From: Xiphophorus maculatus | Lineage: Eukaryota > Chordata > Actinopteri > Cyprinodontiformes > Poeciliidae | Direction of reading: 5' to 3' | NCBI RefSeq assembly: GCF_002775205.1 | Contig: NC_036445.1 | Coordinates: forward strand, 1,570,802 to 1,634,801 | DNA: 64,000 nt | In this document: positions 23,301 through 35,304 of the stretch, one piece after another | How the letters are laid out: each line of letters begins with the position of its first letter | Numbering within the stretch: the stretch's first letter is position 1 | Position numbers and translations under genes: made by a program | Notes under the pieces: generated by a model | What the model was told of the DNA's origin: nothing | The model's input: the letters and a program-made list of their open reading frames with translations, nothing else | The model's database searches: none

Positions 23301-26300
23301 AGACAAATCAAAAGAGGCGGGCTGCTCGATCGCAGTGAGACTCATTTGCTTTGAACTCACACAGTTTAAGGTCATAGAGCTGTGCTTACGGGAAATTACA
23401 TTTTGATCACACATTTTCTTACATCAACAGAACTTTAATGTTTTACCTCAGAGTTATGTTCTGCTAGAAGGAGAAGGAAGCAGAAGGAGCAGATAAAGGA
23501 GCAGATAAAGCTGCTAAACTCAGATGTGTTAAGTAAAAAAAGGCTGAACGAAGATGACGAGCTCAATGGGGAAACCACATCCTGTACAGTTTTAGCTTGA
23601 CACAGTTCTTTAGTATGATGTGACGCACACTTCACAAGCAGCCAACTCATACTGAGATGGCAGGCCTACGTATGCGGCTTAATGGTGTTACCTATTATTC
23701 TTTGGCTGACACTAGATTTTAATTGCCATTTGCTTATTTTCCATTTAATCTCTGTGTTCATACTGGAAGAGGCATGAAATAGGAGGCTTTTATCTCATCT
23801 TCTGTGTTTTCAGCTAAAGTGGATCTTGCTGCTCTTATCAGATGCAATAAGTACAGCTGCTAATAAGGTTCACTGATGCACACTTCTTGTTTTTTTGTAT
23901 CTCTGCATGTCTGTGCTTTCCACATGATTCAACCTGTGTGTCGGTAGATATCTTCAAAGGCTTCTTTAGGAGAAATTGCAGAAATGCAAAATTTCCTCCT
24001 CATTACAGTGTCACATCAGTTTCAGTTTTACTCGAAGAGATTCAGAGAATTTCTGTTTATTAATGAAGAATTTGTCAAGATGCAAATGTACATATTTGTG
24101 TTCCTTAAAAAAACTTTTAATCTTATTTTTTGGGCAACGGTTAAAAATGTCAAATGCTGCTCAGTCTTACAATCATAGCCCAAAGTAAATGTAACACCAA
24201 CCCGTTGATGGGCTTTCTTGGACACATAAAAACATAAAGAATAGTTTTAAGGACGACTTAAGGTTATTTGGTTAGAGCAATTCAAAACATAACACTAAAA
24301 CAATTTCCTTAAATAAACTTTTAAAATCCCACTTTTGAGTTTAGCTCAGAGTTATTTCACCTAATCGTTCCAGAGTCACTTAGCATATTTTCTCCAAACA
24401 AACAGCTTTTATGTTAATCTGCTGATTAGAAAATATTTTATTGAGGCCAGAAATGTGGATATCGATGTGGATAAATGAGCTGCCTCACTTTTTTGGCCAT
24501 TATTGAGCAAATTGTTGTTGAGAATTTAATTCATACATATAATATGAAAATATTAAACCTGAAGAGCAGATATTTTACAATTACTTTAGCAGGAAAATTA
24601 GATATTTATTTATTAGGCTGTGATAGTAAGGAGTACTTGTTAATCAAACTTGTCTAATTTGAAGTTTTATTACAAAATTTTTTTCTCTCGACAGAAATTA
24701 CAACATAAAAATTATACTTTCTCTCCTTTCAAGATTATGGCTTAGTATTTTTATTTTATCTTGTAAAATCTGAGACACTAAGCATTAATTTAGCAGGGAA
24801 ATATCACGATGCGTCATTACACAACCTACATTTGCTGGAAACATTTGAATTTCCTGAAATTCTTTATTGCAATATTTTAAAAATAATTTCCTAGATGTCA
24901 CCTATTAGTTCACAGACCGCAATCAGAGCAATGCCACTCAAACTAACCACACACAAAAACAAACGTCAAGATACATTCTTAAATAGATACATAGTAAAAT
25001 TGATGCAAAAAGAAAAACACTGCAAGTGTGGAGTTACAGCTCCATTATTGGTGGTTTTTCCCAAAAGTAAATATGTGCATAAAAACTGAGGTTGTTGCTT
25101 TGACTGTAGACATGGAGTTGAGCTATTTCCCCTGATTTATGAAGCCTAACTATCTGCTTTAATTGAATGGCATGTTCTCCTGTCTTTTCAATCTTGAAGA
25201 GCGACTAATAGAAATGGACCTCCATGTCATGCCATATTTATAACGAAGGGAAACAGGAAGTGACTTTTATGCAAAATGTACACAAAAAATGTTTTAGTTA
25301 AAATTTTTAGGACTTTTTATTGGATGTCACTCAGTTTAGGGTCGGGGATTTTGTTAAACTAATTATTTCACAACTTTGGTCTCTTTATCACTTGTATAAG
25401 GGGACTCAAATAATAGTCAGGCAGAGAAGAAGAGCAGACTGGTTAGAAACAATGAAAACTCCAGAAAAGACATGGAGAATGACATTAGACGTATTTAAGA
25501 AAAGATGAACAACTAACACCGAGAAGCTGAACTATAAAACTTCAATACAAGCGAAAAGGTCAATACTCCTAGCTGCAAAAAGAAGTCACTGAAACCAGTG
25601 AGAGGTTAAGAGAACCTGTTTTTCACCACATAGCCGAGACTTAAAAGTCTTAAAAGCCATGCTTGTTTCGGTGTTGCTATAGATACATGATTACATATCG
25701 GTGTTGTAATTTTTCCACGCTGAGTGTGCAAGACTGCTGTTTTGACTCAAAGGTTACAGAAACCTTCCTGAAAAAGGAAAATCTCTGCAATACAAGTGTG
25801 TGTTTAAAAGCAAATCGGTGGTGAAAACATCATCTAAACTTGTAGTATCGGTTCAACATTGAGTCACCGGAAGCTGCGTTACCTTTAAGTAATGTTCTAT
25901 AAAGTAATCATCTTGGACAGGTACTTTTTTTTTTTTATTTGAAGGTGACGCAGTATTAGGAGGGAATTTTCAAGACACGTGCGTCAAAGTGACAAAAGGA
26001 AATAAAACAAAGACGAAGCCTCAGGTTTGTGTAGGTTCATGTCTGTGGAGAAAACCATGAATGAGTTATGTAGACGCACACTGTTTCCAAAGTGAATGAT
26101 TCAAGTTAAGCGATCGCTCATGAAGACTGTGTGGGGATGAACATATATAGAGGGGAAAGATCGACCTTATCATCTGATTACCATCCTCAAGACTTTTTTT
26201 AAATCAGAGAACAAATCTTCTGGAACGGCAAGCACGTCTCAGAGATAAAGTCATTTACATTGTAAAGAGAGGCCTCAGCTGCAAGTAAACAAAAAAAAAA

Positions 26301-29177
26301 AAAAAAAACACCACAAGATGTCTGTGAAAATGTTTCCTTATTGACAATCAGGAGGAGACATGTTGCCCGTAAACTTCAGGGGGTTCGCCACCGGATGCAA
26401 ACCCCTCGTAAGCCTCGTGATCTGAAAGTCGAGGGTGCAGTTCCCGTAAGCGTTCAGAACCAGTTTCTCCAAAGAGATGAAAAGAAAACACAACCGTGTG
26501 TCTGACTCTGTCTCTGTAAAAAGTCACAGAAAACCCACAACCATAAAACCATATTTTAATGTCTTTGTCTAGCTCTCAATTAAGATGAGCTGCATGCAGA
26601 GAGGGATTTTGACTTCATGTGCATTATCGCTAAAATGCTAACTCTGTTAAAACAATAATTTTCTTCAAAATATCACAGCACTCAAGCTGAGATTGTATTT
26701 TCTTTTTAAAAAGTACATTGTTTGGATAAAGACAGTTAATAAAATGAAAGGTGGATCAGTGTCAGATTAATCTCACAGCATCAACTCTTGTCACGTTTGT
26801 GTCTCACTTGTTCTACTTTTGTTGTTTAAACTGCCTCAGCAGGTTTAACACAGAGCTAAATGACTAATGATTCTGGAGTTATAGCGCCACCTATCGTGCA
26901 TTCAGCAAACTTTTGCCTTGTTTATTTAGGAAATCAGATGCATTGCAGTTAATGTGAACTATTTGATCAGATTGTTGTCGGCATGTTCGAGGATGAATTG
27001 TCAGATTTTTGTAAATCTCGTTGCAGTCAAACACAGTGTTCCTGTTACCATGGTGACGGTTGTTGCCGAACCGGTCCTCGCTCCACCAGAGCTGCTGTCT
27101 CACTGCCAAGAGAGCTGCACAGACTGCAAACAATCCCCTTTTAACTCAGGTAAAAATAAAAAAATATATATACATACACCAACACAGAGCCATTCAGTAA
27201 ATTCCATCATTATTAAAAACTTCATTTATTTTATCAATTCACAAAATGAAATATCATCAGTTAGATTGATGTTTTCAAGCCTTAATTTCTGTTAATTATG
27301 ATGATTTTCCAATCACAGCTAAAACACAACATTTAAAATTAGAATATTAGATCTAATGAATAGAAAACTTTATATTTTCAAAAGGCTCTTTTAACTTGTA
27401 AAATGAGCTTCACTGGAATACATCCCGTGATTTATCAATCTGTCTATATTACTATAGAAAAATTGATGAAAAACAGAACAAGTAATACAAAATCTTATAT
27501 TCCCGAAGTTTAGCGATTCACTTCAGTCATCAACTTTTTTTAGTGAAACACTGACCCACTTTTTTAATGTTTCCTCTCTGTTCACAAACAAGCTCCCTTT
27601 CCAAAAGGTCATAACCTCTTCATCAGGTTTTCTACTGTCAGCAGATTAGAGAGATACAAATAAAAAATTGAAGAGCCCAAACATTAAAAGAAAAGTTATA
27701 CTAAAAAAAACCCATCAAAGAATAAGATTTCTGTCTCCTTGAGTTTGTTTTAACCTGAACCAACACATAAAACCAACTCAAACAAAAGTTGGTGGTTTTA
27801 CATTTCAAATATAAAACCATCAAACAACAAAATATTATCTGTATTTATTTTTAATCTGCTTATGAAATTTGTTGTATGCATTTTATCCGTCTACAATTAG
27901 AGGTTAAAAATAAATACAGTTAAGAATAAGTAACAGGGTTTCCCCCAGTGCATTATAAGCCTGGCGGGGCACCAGGCTTAACTTGTGCCCCCACCAGGCT
28001 AAGCATTGTTATTGTTTTTTTATCTTTATAAAATGTCTGCATTTTTTTAAGACTTTATAGTTGGCAATCAGGTACTAATCTTCCAATCTTTTGATAACAC
28101 ATAATTATCAAGTGATATTTTCAAATGTCCTGTCAACTTTAAACATTTTTTAACTCAAAAACACAACGGCCTGCTGGATGAATAACTGCCCAAGCACCCA
28201 ACCACTGGCCTTAGCAAGTTTTCTGGGGAAAACCTTGAGTAACATTAGGATTTTTTAAATATATGTAATAACAACTTTCAATTATTGTATATATGTGCTC
28301 AGTTTTTGTTGTTTTTACAGTCTGGTATGCTATATGCTATGATTGTACTTTCAATATATGGCATTATACTCTACCATCATAAATATACAGCAATAATTAA
28401 TCTTTTTTTGGTCTGATTTAATGAGTACATGCTAAGAAAACACAACAACCCTTAAGCACGTATCAAACACACTTTTCATTCAGCTCACTTTAAATACACA
28501 TTTAACATCTATTTATTGGTGTCATGTAATCGTTCTAATCTTAAATCTTATGTTTTCACGTGCAATGAACCAGAAAATCATCATAATTTACTGAAATAAA
28601 GGCTTGAAACATAACCCTTGTTAATTAAACTATATAACCTGTTTCCCTTCGTGAATGGTGTTTAACTTTTAAATAATAGAATTTGTTTAATATGAATAAT
28701 TGTGCAGTTTTTCTTTATAGTTCCTCTTGTTTTGGTTTAAATTAACTTTCTCCAGACATTTCCACAACTTTTATATAAAATACCTTTCCCCCCCCCCCCA
28801 AATTTGTTGAAACTGTATGAGATAATCTGTGAAAAGATCCTCCATCACCGCTAACGGCAGTTAAACAACTTACCGTTGCAGGGAAACCGTTTATCCGGCG
28901 TCAGCGGTGGCTATGCTAACTAGCCTTAGCATTCGTGACAAGCTAGCTTGAATGGTGTCCGTTCTCATGATTGATTCTGTCGTTTTCCTCAGATGACGGT
29001 TCGATCATTCGCAGCATATCGGACAGCCTGGACCTGAGTACTCCCATGACTCCGCTGAAGCCCTCCGTCTCCTTCATTGAACCCGAACAAACCAACTGCA
29101 GCTCAATATACCCCATCAGCAGCGCCTTCTGCAGGTCGTACTCGGAGCCCCAGGAGGACGAGTGGTGTGGGACATAA
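17384..29177 (+). CDS. ltbr: TNF receptor superfamily member, LTBR/CD40-like
   Basis: Exons: 17384-17456 (5' end uncertain), 17577-17696, 19473-19619, 19722-19815, 20464-20540, 23127-23234, 23452-23532, 27027-27149, 28993-29177; 1008 nt, 335 residues, all phases fit. The extracellular part has cysteine-rich modules (CCDQCPAG; a CPEGSYTEHPNYL stretch close to LTBR; CTPCEKGTYSNVTDFSS close to LTBR/CD40). One membrane span follows (WAGLVLTILVVAALIFW), then a basic stop-transfer (RAKRR) and a cytoplasmic tail without a death domain, which argues against TNFRSF1A. Human LTBR is on the same chromosome band as the neighbours. In-frame, the first ATG is 17384, just after a stop at 17366, and gives no signal peptide. 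The intron after 19815 has a GC donor. Retention of the intron after 23532 would end the tail at 23600. LTBR is favoured; CD40 or HVEM type is possible. Confidence 0.72.
17895..19235. repeat. transposon-remnant cluster in a TNF-receptor intron
   Basis: The intron between 17696 and 19473 is mostly dispersed-repeat debris. It holds a Tc1-type antisense stretch (CAGACTTTGACTAGGCCATG near 17992), the hAT-like element at 18086-18311, and a stretch around 18770-19235 that ends in TTTTTTTCACACCACTG, familiar from fish repeats. No transposase frame is intact. Confidence 0.5.
18086..18311. mobile_element. short hAT-like element
   Basis: About 226 bp with inverted ends CAGGGGTCAGCAACC and GGTTGCAAACTCCTG. 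The 8-base flanks (TCCTAGCC and ACCTAAAC) agree at five positions including the central TA, so a degraded hAT duplication is likely. Internally there is a stem-loop near 18190-18222 built on ATACCAAT. No coding capacity. Confidence 0.6.
21060..21500. mobile_element. rearranged copy of the CAGGGCTGTT hAT-like family
   Basis: From 21181 (CAGGGCTGTTGCAAACGATT) to about 21500 the sequence resembles the reverse complement of 48869 down to about 48540. Just upstream, 21115-21180 resembles 48345-48415 in the forward orientation (CATCCCAGTCGCAACAAATG). So interior and end lie in opposite relative orientation compared with the other copy. It is within the TNF-receptor intron before the membrane exon. 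Confidence 0.55.
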
Positions 29178-31704
29178 AAAAAAATAAAATAAAATACAAG
29201 AGTGGGACACTGACGGAGCCACTGCTGGCTCAGTGATATATTTCAAGTGCTGTTTGTAAACCTTGAGAAGATTTTACGCTCAGCAAAGTTTAGTATGGCT
29301 GATAGTTTGCTGCCACCTGCAGGACTATAGTGGGAACTTCAGTTTGTGCAAAGAAAAATTCTCCCAAGTGAAAACAGCAGATTTTGCTTCGTAAGAGGGA
29401 TTAAGCTCCACATAACAGGGAAAAAACCCTGATAATTACAGTTTTTTTTTTAAAAAAACAACACTGTCTGGAATAGACTATCTAGATCTTTGCCATGGGC
29501 TTTATTGTTTTTCAAACATTCTCCTTCATACAATCCCAAACAGACTGAACTGTAATTACATATCAGCACTTGATGGAATGAGAAACAGAGGTGTGAACAT
29601 GCACGAGGCACTAAATGAAGTTTGTTTTACTTTTCATATGATGTGTTACTGTAACAATACGATTTTGTTCACAATTCAGCCAAGAGGCTGTGAAACAGCG
29701 AAAACGGGGTTAATCACAGCTCACCTAAATATTATGATTAACAGTAAGCAGTACAGAGGCTGCGTCTTGTGTGTTAAATCTGATGCATTTTTTACAGAAA
29801 TAAATGAGATTAATCTTTGTTACAAAACTCCAGGAAGTTAATTTTTCAAATTAATGAAAACATCTTCCTATTTCTGATTATGAATTCTGATGAGTTCATG
29901 ATGAAAACTTGGACTCACTGACAGATTAACAACATTTTCAGACATTCTAGATGGTTCTGTTGAACAGTTAGAAGCAGCCAATATCTTACCTCAGACAAAT
30001 ATATTTAATGGCTTTTTCATTTCATACAAACCCAGATTTTGTTGGTCCTGGAAGATGTAGCTAATGGCTCATCTAAGAAAGGAAGAAGTGAACTTCAATC
30101 ACCTTAAAACAAATCCAACTTTGAAAACTTTATAGTGAAGTTTACGGCTTGTGGGTCACGCATTAAGATGTGTCGCCTGCACAAAAATCTAAAATAGCAT
30201 CTTTTATTTTGGAAAACCAGTTTTTATTTTGATATTTCTGATTTTGTAAACTTAATGGCCGCCTGTGTTTAGTGTGAAAATAATAAAAATCTCAGATTGT
30301 GCTAAAAAGAAGAGAGACCGGTACATAACGAAGCAACTTTAACGAGATATTGACCTAAATTATTTTAAAATACAAATTAAAGAGGTTTGTTCAGATTATG
30401 GAAATCGTGTTGTGAGCAAAAACAACGTCAATTTAAATAATTGAATTAAAAATGTAGTAAAATACAAGACCTTTTTAGATCAAATTTGCTCAGAAACAAT
30501 CTCTGCTTTTGAAGGTAATAAACTATATGTAGTAAATTACAAAATACAGACTTGCAAAAACTGTGTGAAGGCAGTTTGGCCCCACTGACAGTCACTTGTG
30601 GGAAAAACTGTTTCCTGCTTTTTATTACCCTCATGTTAGCATTTAAAGCATAAAAACAGATGAAAACTGAATTTTAAACAGCCTAATTTTTCTATAAATT
30701 AGTTACTCTGACTGGGAACCTTTGCCCTAGATCATTACAGGGCGCACTGCCTCTTGCCACCATTTCTTATCTAAATAATCATCAGCTTTTTTCTAATTTA
30801 CTTCACAATGCAAAGCTCCAATAGCTTGAATGTTCATAAAATAACATTTCCTAAAGCATTTTTCACATTTTACTGTTGTAAGAGGCTAGAAATCAGCTTT
30901 GGCCTGCAGAACAGATGTTAGCTTCAGAGTCCAAGTCCAACTAATCTGGATTAATATTTAATGAAGATGAGACTTTGCTGCAGCAGGTAAGAGATTAAAT
31001 CTTTCTAACCTTTAACAGAACCTGGATTCTGAAACCTTGGACTATTGCTTCAACAATTAGTCTAATTAGCTACAAGAACAGTGAATGTGTGTGAGTCTTT
31101 CAGGCCATGTTTTAAAAATTGGGACATGAGGATGAATGTCTTCATTTTACCATTCGATGTGTTGTCTTTATACTGTTGCTCTGTTGAAGAGTTGAAAAAA
31201 GTCTTCATCTTTTTTATTTTCTCTTTTACCACTCTGAAAGCAGAGTATGATTTATTTTTCTAAGGATGTCTAGTTGAACTTGTGTTATATTTGTTAGATC
31301 ACTGACATTATTGTACCTTGCAATGTAGATTTTACCAATTTCAACCACAGATTTTCAGTATCTATATAACTCGTAAAAAGTGTACAAGATATACGGTAAT
31401 AGTACCAGACATTATTAATTATCTTTTAACATAATGCAGATGCAGAAGCAAACCATGACAAGTGTAAGATTTGCTGTGCAATACAAGGAAACAACTTGGG
31501 GATGTTTACACATTCTTTTTTTTTTTTTGGCTCTTCGACTCTAAATGCCATCACACTGAACATATGTTCAACGGTGTTTATACTGTCATTATGATCTGGA
31601 ACAATTTTATGATTGTAATAAAAAAGTGCTATATAGACATGATTCAGTTCTTGTACCGTCTACTTTAAAACCAGGCTGTGTGCTGCAGCAGATTTGCAGC
31701 AACT
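29178..31704. other. intergenic stretch between the TNF receptor and the RBP gene
   Basis: The convergent 3' flanks of the plus-strand receptor and minus-strand RBP gene. It is AT-rich with no supported exon. An AATAAA motif directly after the receptor stop (about 29185) lies in an A-rich run and is probably too close to be the used polyadenylation signal. Open frames here are short and lack family features. Confidence 0.5.
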
Positions 31705-34700
31705 TCAATTGGCCTTCTGGAAGACTTGCTTGGCAACGATGCCTTGAACTCTCATCTCCTGCAGAGAAGAGATGGAAGAGGAGGTGAGGAAGGTTGAGGA
31801 ATGGTCAGTAAAACAGCAGCTGCGTTTCCATTTACCACAGAAGTGGACAATTTGAAATTACGAAAATAAATCTGCTAAAAATAAAAGAAAAGTTTTAGCG
31901 CTAGGATGAGATCGTTTTTCGGCCGAAAATAAGTTCTACAGTGGAAACACTTTTTTTCCACGTCACACCAGTCACGTGATCGACAGCGACAAAACACCCG
32001 GACATTACTACTGACGAGGACTAAGAAGTCGACAGGAAGTAGCAGGAGGTAGTGGTTTGTTTTTGCTTTGTGTTTTGAGGGGCAGAGAACGTGTCCAATC
32101 TCTTTAAAACCCTCCGATTACAATTTCCCTCAAACGCCACATACGTAGCGGCTTGTCACTCCAACGGCTGAATCAGACGTCAACGGCTGATAAGCGCTGC
32201 CGCCATGTTTGAATTCTGAATCACGGTACTCTTTACATCCATCGCTGCCATGATTTTTAAGGGCTTATCACGCAAATTTAAGTTTATTTACGTGTGATTT
32301 TAATTTCATTTATTATTTAATAGAAAAACCGCAAATGCGAAATGGTGTTTTTTTTTCTACATCAGCAGAATATCGACAAAGATTTGCGCACATTTGTAAT
32401 GAAGACGCAGCTACTTTGGCACATTGAAGGGCAGCTAAATGAGCGATACTCTTCATTTTCTGACCCTTAATCCGTCACCCTTTCTTTCACCACGCACTCA
32501 TCTTTTCCTCCCTCCCCCATCCCTTCTTTTTCTAACAAATCGTCAGTCCCACGCTGTTCCCCTCTCCTGCTGGGTTCGACCTCTAAAACCTAGCAACTTA
32601 AATCTTGATCCTCACCGGCATTTCAACTCTGCCGAGTTTAGCGTCAACAACGCGTTGCTTTGTCGTAACTGCAACAAAGGCATTAGCAGAACAATGCTGA
32701 TTGAAATTCTTCAGAAGATTTAAATTTATTTAGGGAATGAAACCCTGTTAGGAAACGATGGTGCTGCAAAGACGGGCAATGAATAACTCGCCTTGTTTGC
32801 ATGACTTCCTTCATTATGCATATCAATTGCAGCATCATTTTCTCCTTTCCTTGTTCTGGCTCTTTCCTCCCCCACCTCTTCAGCCCACACATCCTCACCA
32901 AATGGAGCTTGTTGCCTTCCAGCCAGTGGGTCCAGCCTCGTCCCTCTTTCTCTCCTCTCTGTACACAAACAAGTTTGTCTCCTTCCCAGCTCACTGTGGT
33001 CTGAAAACAGAACACAAGTTAGTGAAATCTCCTAAATTCATGCAGCTATTTACACATAAAGAGGGTTAAAAGTGTTTGATTCAAGTCCTTGTACTGCTTT
33101 CTGCAGCTGGTTGGCGCTTTGCAAATGTCAAAGTATTTAATTAGGATTTTTAACAACACAAATGAGAAATGGACATTTCAGTATTTGCTGAAAATCAAAA
33201 TCTGATATTTTCGATATACCAAACAGCTGCAAGTTTGGTATATCTACTAGCTCTGAACATTTAAAATACAATGCGTGGCATAAAACATTATCTTAAACAT
33301 GGCAGGGGCAGCGTCATGCTATAAAAGCTTTATTTAAAGTTTCCTTAACATCATTTAGAGCATGAAGCAAACATATAGCAGAATGGGCGCATGAAAGATG
33401 TTTGACCTGAAAAATAAAAATAATTTTATCCCCTCTATGAAGCATGGTGGTGGTAGCATCATGCTGTGGGGGTGATTTTCTGCAACAAGGACAGAGAAGC
33501 AGGTTAGCAAGTAATGATTATTTTAGGAATCTATGAATCTTCAGATTATTCTGATGATTAATTAGATAAAAAATGTTCATTTAACCACTTAAACCTTTTT
33601 TATTCAATATTAGAAATACATTAAAAATATGCAAATAAACAAATAAATTCCTTATTGAAATAAGAAAATATGGGGGAAAATGTGGGATTTCTTAAAAATG
33701 TATGTTTGTCAATTCAATTTGTTTGAGCTTGAGCTATGGGGGAAAAGTTAGGATTTGTACAAATCCAGCAGAGATACTAAAAAAAAAATACTAAAAGCTG
33801 TAATTCCAGCAAAAGGTGGGAAAATGTTGTAACTTTTTGCTTCCACTCCTCAATTTTCTGTTGTTCTGTCACACAAAGGATCAAGGGGTTTGAATAGACT
33901 GTAAAGAACTATAAATAAAAGACTGTGGTTACAGTGCCAGGTGGGATGATTATCCTGAGGAATTTCACACACAAAGCAACATTTCAGCAGGAGGTGATAT
34001 TGAGTCACAGACACGCCCACACACACACCTGGCAGGTACGGCCGTCCACGGGTCCCAGGTCCTCCGTGAACTCTTTCCCGATGGTGAAGTCCATGTTGAA
34101 GTTCTTGAAAGTGGTGAGGGTTCGGATCTTCATGGCCCCCGTGGCCGGGTCGTGGGTGATCTCCTTAGTGGGTTTCAGCAGACACACGATCTTCCTCAGG
34201 GCGAAATTAATATCTGGGGACAGAAATGTTACCACAGCTATTAGGGACATTGTAGATAGAAAAATAAGGAGAATATCCCTGCCATTAAAAAAAATATATA
34301 GAAATAAGACATTTGTTTGAAAATCAAAACTTTGCCAGAAAAAAATTGAACTTTTGATGACAATCTCAGAAATAAAAAATAATCCTGAGTTTCAAAAGGT
34401 GGAAATTTGATAAAAACGCAAATATTGTGAGATTTATCTCAAAAATTCCCATGTCTTTTACTAGCATGTTTCAGAGAATAAGTTTAACATTTCTTTGTTT
34501 TTCTAACAAAATTTGACTTTTCAAACTAGTTTTATCCAGAACATTTCTGAGATTCATCTCAAACAAGAGTTTTTTTGAGAAATTTTTAAACTTTTCAAAG
34601 CGTTTTTTATAGACAATGTTTTACTTTTCAAACTCAGAAATGTCCTTGCTTTTGTAGAAACTTCAGATTAATCTCAAAATTTCAGAATTTTTTTCCCCAG

Positions 34701-35304
34701 CAAACCTTTGACTACTCAAACTCAGAAATTTCTGTTTGTGTGTTTTGTTTTTTTCCAAGAACATTTTTGACATTAATCTAAAAGTTTTAAAGTTTTTCCT
34801 AGCAGTTTCAACTTTTCAAACTTTCTGAGTTGTCTAGAGGAAAATTACTCTCCCTTTAAAAAAAAAAAAAAAAAAAAATCTAACTACGGAGGCCCTAATC
34901 CACCATTGTAAATGAACGCATTTAAATTCAAATTGCATGTATTAAAGAAGAGCTTTGTAAGTGAAGTGCACAAGCACACACAACGTGAGTGTGTGAGTTT
35001 GGGGTCATGCAGAGGACAAGATGGTGATTTCATCCCACTAATGTGCTGCTGTCTGTGAATGAAGATGGTCCCCATCACCAAATCAGGCTTTAAACATTAT
35101 CCTAACAGATTATCTCACATGCAACGTGAAACAAACACACACCTGATTAAAATGAGAGCAACAACAGTGTAGTATCATAGTATCCGCTTTGTTTTATCTT
35201 TGATGTGAAAGTATTAATAAAAACATACCTAAAGCTTCCAGATAGGTGTCCATATTGTCCTGCTCCACCAGATGATACGTCCCGGAGTAATTGGGTTTAG
35301 ACAT
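31705..35304 (-). CDS. rbp5: cellular retinol-binding protein, RBP5/RBP7 type
   Basis: Four coding exons, the classic layout of the fatty-acid-binding family: 35229-35304, 34029-34213, 32899-33000, 31705-31758; 417 nt, 138 residues, phases fit. The start [13 protein letters not shown], the block [15 protein letters not shown], the IRTLTTF block and the [14 protein letters not shown] block identify a CRBP. These proteins are cytosolic beta-barrels that bind all-trans retinol and present it to metabolising enzymes. The residue matching Gln108 of CRBP-I, which contacts the retinol hydroxyl, is His112 here, as in RBP5 and RBP7. Human RBP5 lies beside C1R/C1RL, which favours that name. The protein is a few residues longer than CRBP-I because of an insertion around residues 47-52 (DPATGA). 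Confidence 0.88.
31818..32412. mobile_element. non-autonomous DNA transposon with GCTGCGT ends
   Basis: The left end reads CAGCTGCGTTTCCATTTACC and the right end, read in reverse complement, TAGCTGCGTCTTCATTACAA, giving inverted termini about 600 bp apart. There is no reading frame of note between. It lies in the last intron of the RBP gene, 60 bases from the last exon. Confidence 0.6.
33395..33520 (+). mobile_element. Tc1-type transposase fragment
   Basis: The stretch AAGCATGGTGGTGGTAGCAT followed by CATGCTGTGGGGG encodes the [11 protein letters not shown] block conserved in Tc1 transposases. A stop follows at once. It lies in an intron of the RBP gene; a stem-loop with 12-bp arms sits just upstream at about 33213-33244. 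Confidence 0.6.

Noticed and set aside
17384..29177. Receptor as TNFRSF1A
   Set aside because: The cytoplasmic exons show no death-domain pattern, and the extracellular cysteine spacing fits LTBR/CD40 better.
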